This document shows positions 6,725 through 7,317 of a stretch of 7,317 bases of DNA, one piece after another (the first letter of the stretch is position 1; every line of letters starts with the position of its first letter). Origin of the DNA: Methylocystaceae bacterium. GTDB taxonomy: Bacteria; Pseudomonadota; Alphaproteobacteria; Rhizobiales; Beijerinckiaceae. The position numbers and the translations under genes were made by a program. The stretch lies in the NCBI GenBank assembly GCA_003152255.1, contig PLZT01000373.1:1-7317 (forward strand). Direction: 5' to 3'. A model generated the notes under the pieces. The model was not told the origin of the DNA. It saw only the letters and a list, made by a program, of their open reading frames with translations, and searched no databases.

Positions 6725-6759
6725 AGCGCGCGAAGAGAGAGTTCCGCCCGCCGCGCGCT
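6725..6759 (-). repeat. GC-rich inverted repeat downstream of prs
   Basis: AGCGCGCG (6725-6732) and CGCGCGCT (6752-6759) are perfect inverted arms with a 19-base spacer, about 65 bases past the prs stop. It could form a stem that stalls transcription or protects the prs mRNA 3' end. The alternating CG composition makes chance pairing plausible. Confidence 0.25.
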
Positions 6760-6823
6760 CCATGCTCGTTCTGAGCAAATGAGCCGACAGCCTTGCCCAT
6801 GCGGCGGCCTGCCCCCTCCCGAA

Positions 6824-7317
6824 TCAATTGAACAGGCTGGACACGCTCTCTTCCTTGGCGGTGCGGGCGATCGCCTCGCCGATCAGCGGGCCGATCGGAA
6901 TGACCCTGATATTGTGCACGGCGGCGACCTCCGGGGTCGCCTGGATCGTGTCCGTGACGACCAGCTCCTGCAATTTGGATTTCGCAATGCGCTGCGCCGC
7001 CGCGCCCGAGAGCACGCCGTGGGTGATATAGGCGGAGGCCGACAGCGCCCCCGCCGCCAGCAGCGCCTCGGCGGAGTTGCACAGCGTTCCGCCGGAATCG
7101 ACGATGTCGTCGATCAGGATGCAATTGTGATCCCTCACGTCGCCGATAATGTTCATGACCTCCGATTCGCCGGCGCGTTCGCGGCGCTTGTCGACGATAG
7201 CCAGCGGCGCGTCGATGCGCTTCGCCAGCGCCCGCGCGCGCACCACGCCGCCGGTGTCCGGCGAGATCACCATCACATTCTTGAGCTTGGCGTGCGATTT
7301 GATGTCGGCCACGATCA
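6824..7317 (-). CDS. prs: Ribose-phosphate pyrophosphokinase (PRPP synthetase), C-terminal part
   Basis: 163 residues are visible, about half of a protein usually near 310; the start lies beyond the right edge. The GTG at 7312-7310 is an internal Val codon, not a start, because the frame stays open upstream and the residues are conserved mid-protein sequence. Prs makes PRPP from ribose 5-phosphate and ATP in the cytoplasm, feeding nucleotide, histidine and tryptophan synthesis. Hallmarks, numbered from that Val: [14 protein letters not shown] (17-30), DKRR (41-44), EVMNIIGDV (51-59), and the PRPP/ribose-phosphate loop [13 protein letters not shown] (64-76), then THGVLSG (97-103). The end ESVSSLFN is typical of alphaproteobacterial Prs. 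It is a core housekeeping gene, convergent with the gtr operon, and marks the edge of the accessory region. Confidence 0.95.
   Translation of the reverse strand, partial: IVADIKSHAKLKNVMVISPDTGGVVRARALAKRIDAPLAIVDKRRERAGESEVMNIIGDVRDHNCILIDDIVDSGGTLCNSAEALLAAGALSASAYITHGVLSGAAAQRIAKSKLQELVVTDTIQATPEVAAVHNIRVIPIGPLIGEAIARTAKEESVSSLFN

Larger units (their letters stand above)
6545..6823. other. Convergent intergenic region between gtrB and prs
   Basis: 279 bases between two stop codons, with no credible gene. It should carry terminators for both units but holds no strong one. Candidates are a short stem at 6557-6574 without a T-run, AGCG/CGCT (6600-6603 with 6611-6614) followed by five T (6616-6620) on the plus strand, and a GC-rich inverted repeat AGCGCGCG/CGCGCGCT (6725-6732 and 6752-6759), which on the minus strand lacks a T-run. 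Confidence 0.45.

Noticed and set aside
6824..7312. prs starting at the GTG at 7312
   Set aside because: The frame stays open to the window edge, and the visible part is only the C-terminal half of a protein of about 310 residues, so this GTG is an internal valine.
1..7317. tRNA, rRNA, CRISPR array or attachment-site duplication
   Set aside because: I looked for cloverleaf-like segments, regularly spaced repeats and repeated flanks and saw none.

Overview
The window looks like part of an alphaproteobacterial chromosome. It is GC-rich, the partial ribose-phosphate pyrophosphokinase at the right edge ends in the [12 protein letters not shown] tail usual in that class, and the promoters are weakly conserved. 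Assignment to the Hyphomicrobiales (for example a methylotroph or Beijerinckiaceae relative) is inference. Most of the window is an accessory locus for cell-envelope glycan or lipid modification, next to the housekeeping gene prs.

Layout. Minus strand, positions 1-1697: a long multi-spanning membrane glycosyltransferase of GT-C/ArnT-like type whose 3' end runs off the left edge. Positions 1698-2000: a gap that ends in a strong hairpin (1967-2002), which should terminate the next minus-strand unit. Minus strand, 2001-3959: reads as one 652-codon ORF. I interpret it as two genes, a three-His-box membrane desaturase (2954-3959) and a zinc-ribbon class I SAM methyltransferase (2001-2957), joined by a single extra base near 3077. 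Their natural junction is a 4-base ATGA stop/start overlap. Positions 3960-4433: divergent regulatory gap. Plus strand, 4434-6544: a tight three-gene operon of a second SAM methyltransferase, a GtrA-family membrane protein and a GtrB/DPM1-type polyprenyl-phosphate glycosyltransferase. The last is broken by a one-base loss near 5820. Positions 6545-6823: convergent gap. Minus strand, 6824-7317: C-terminal half of prs, with its start beyond the right edge.

How the genes fit together. By family knowledge, a GtrB-type enzyme loads a sugar onto undecaprenyl phosphate at the cytoplasmic face, a GtrA-type protein is thought to help it cross the membrane, and a GT-C enzyme transfers the sugar to an acceptor outside. 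All three roles are represented here. The two methyltransferases and the desaturase would tailor the sugar, its lipid carrier or the acceptor. The substrates cannot be read from the sequence. Two independent single-base frameshifts within 2.8 kb, both in this pathway, suggest either decay of the locus or indel errors in the assembly.
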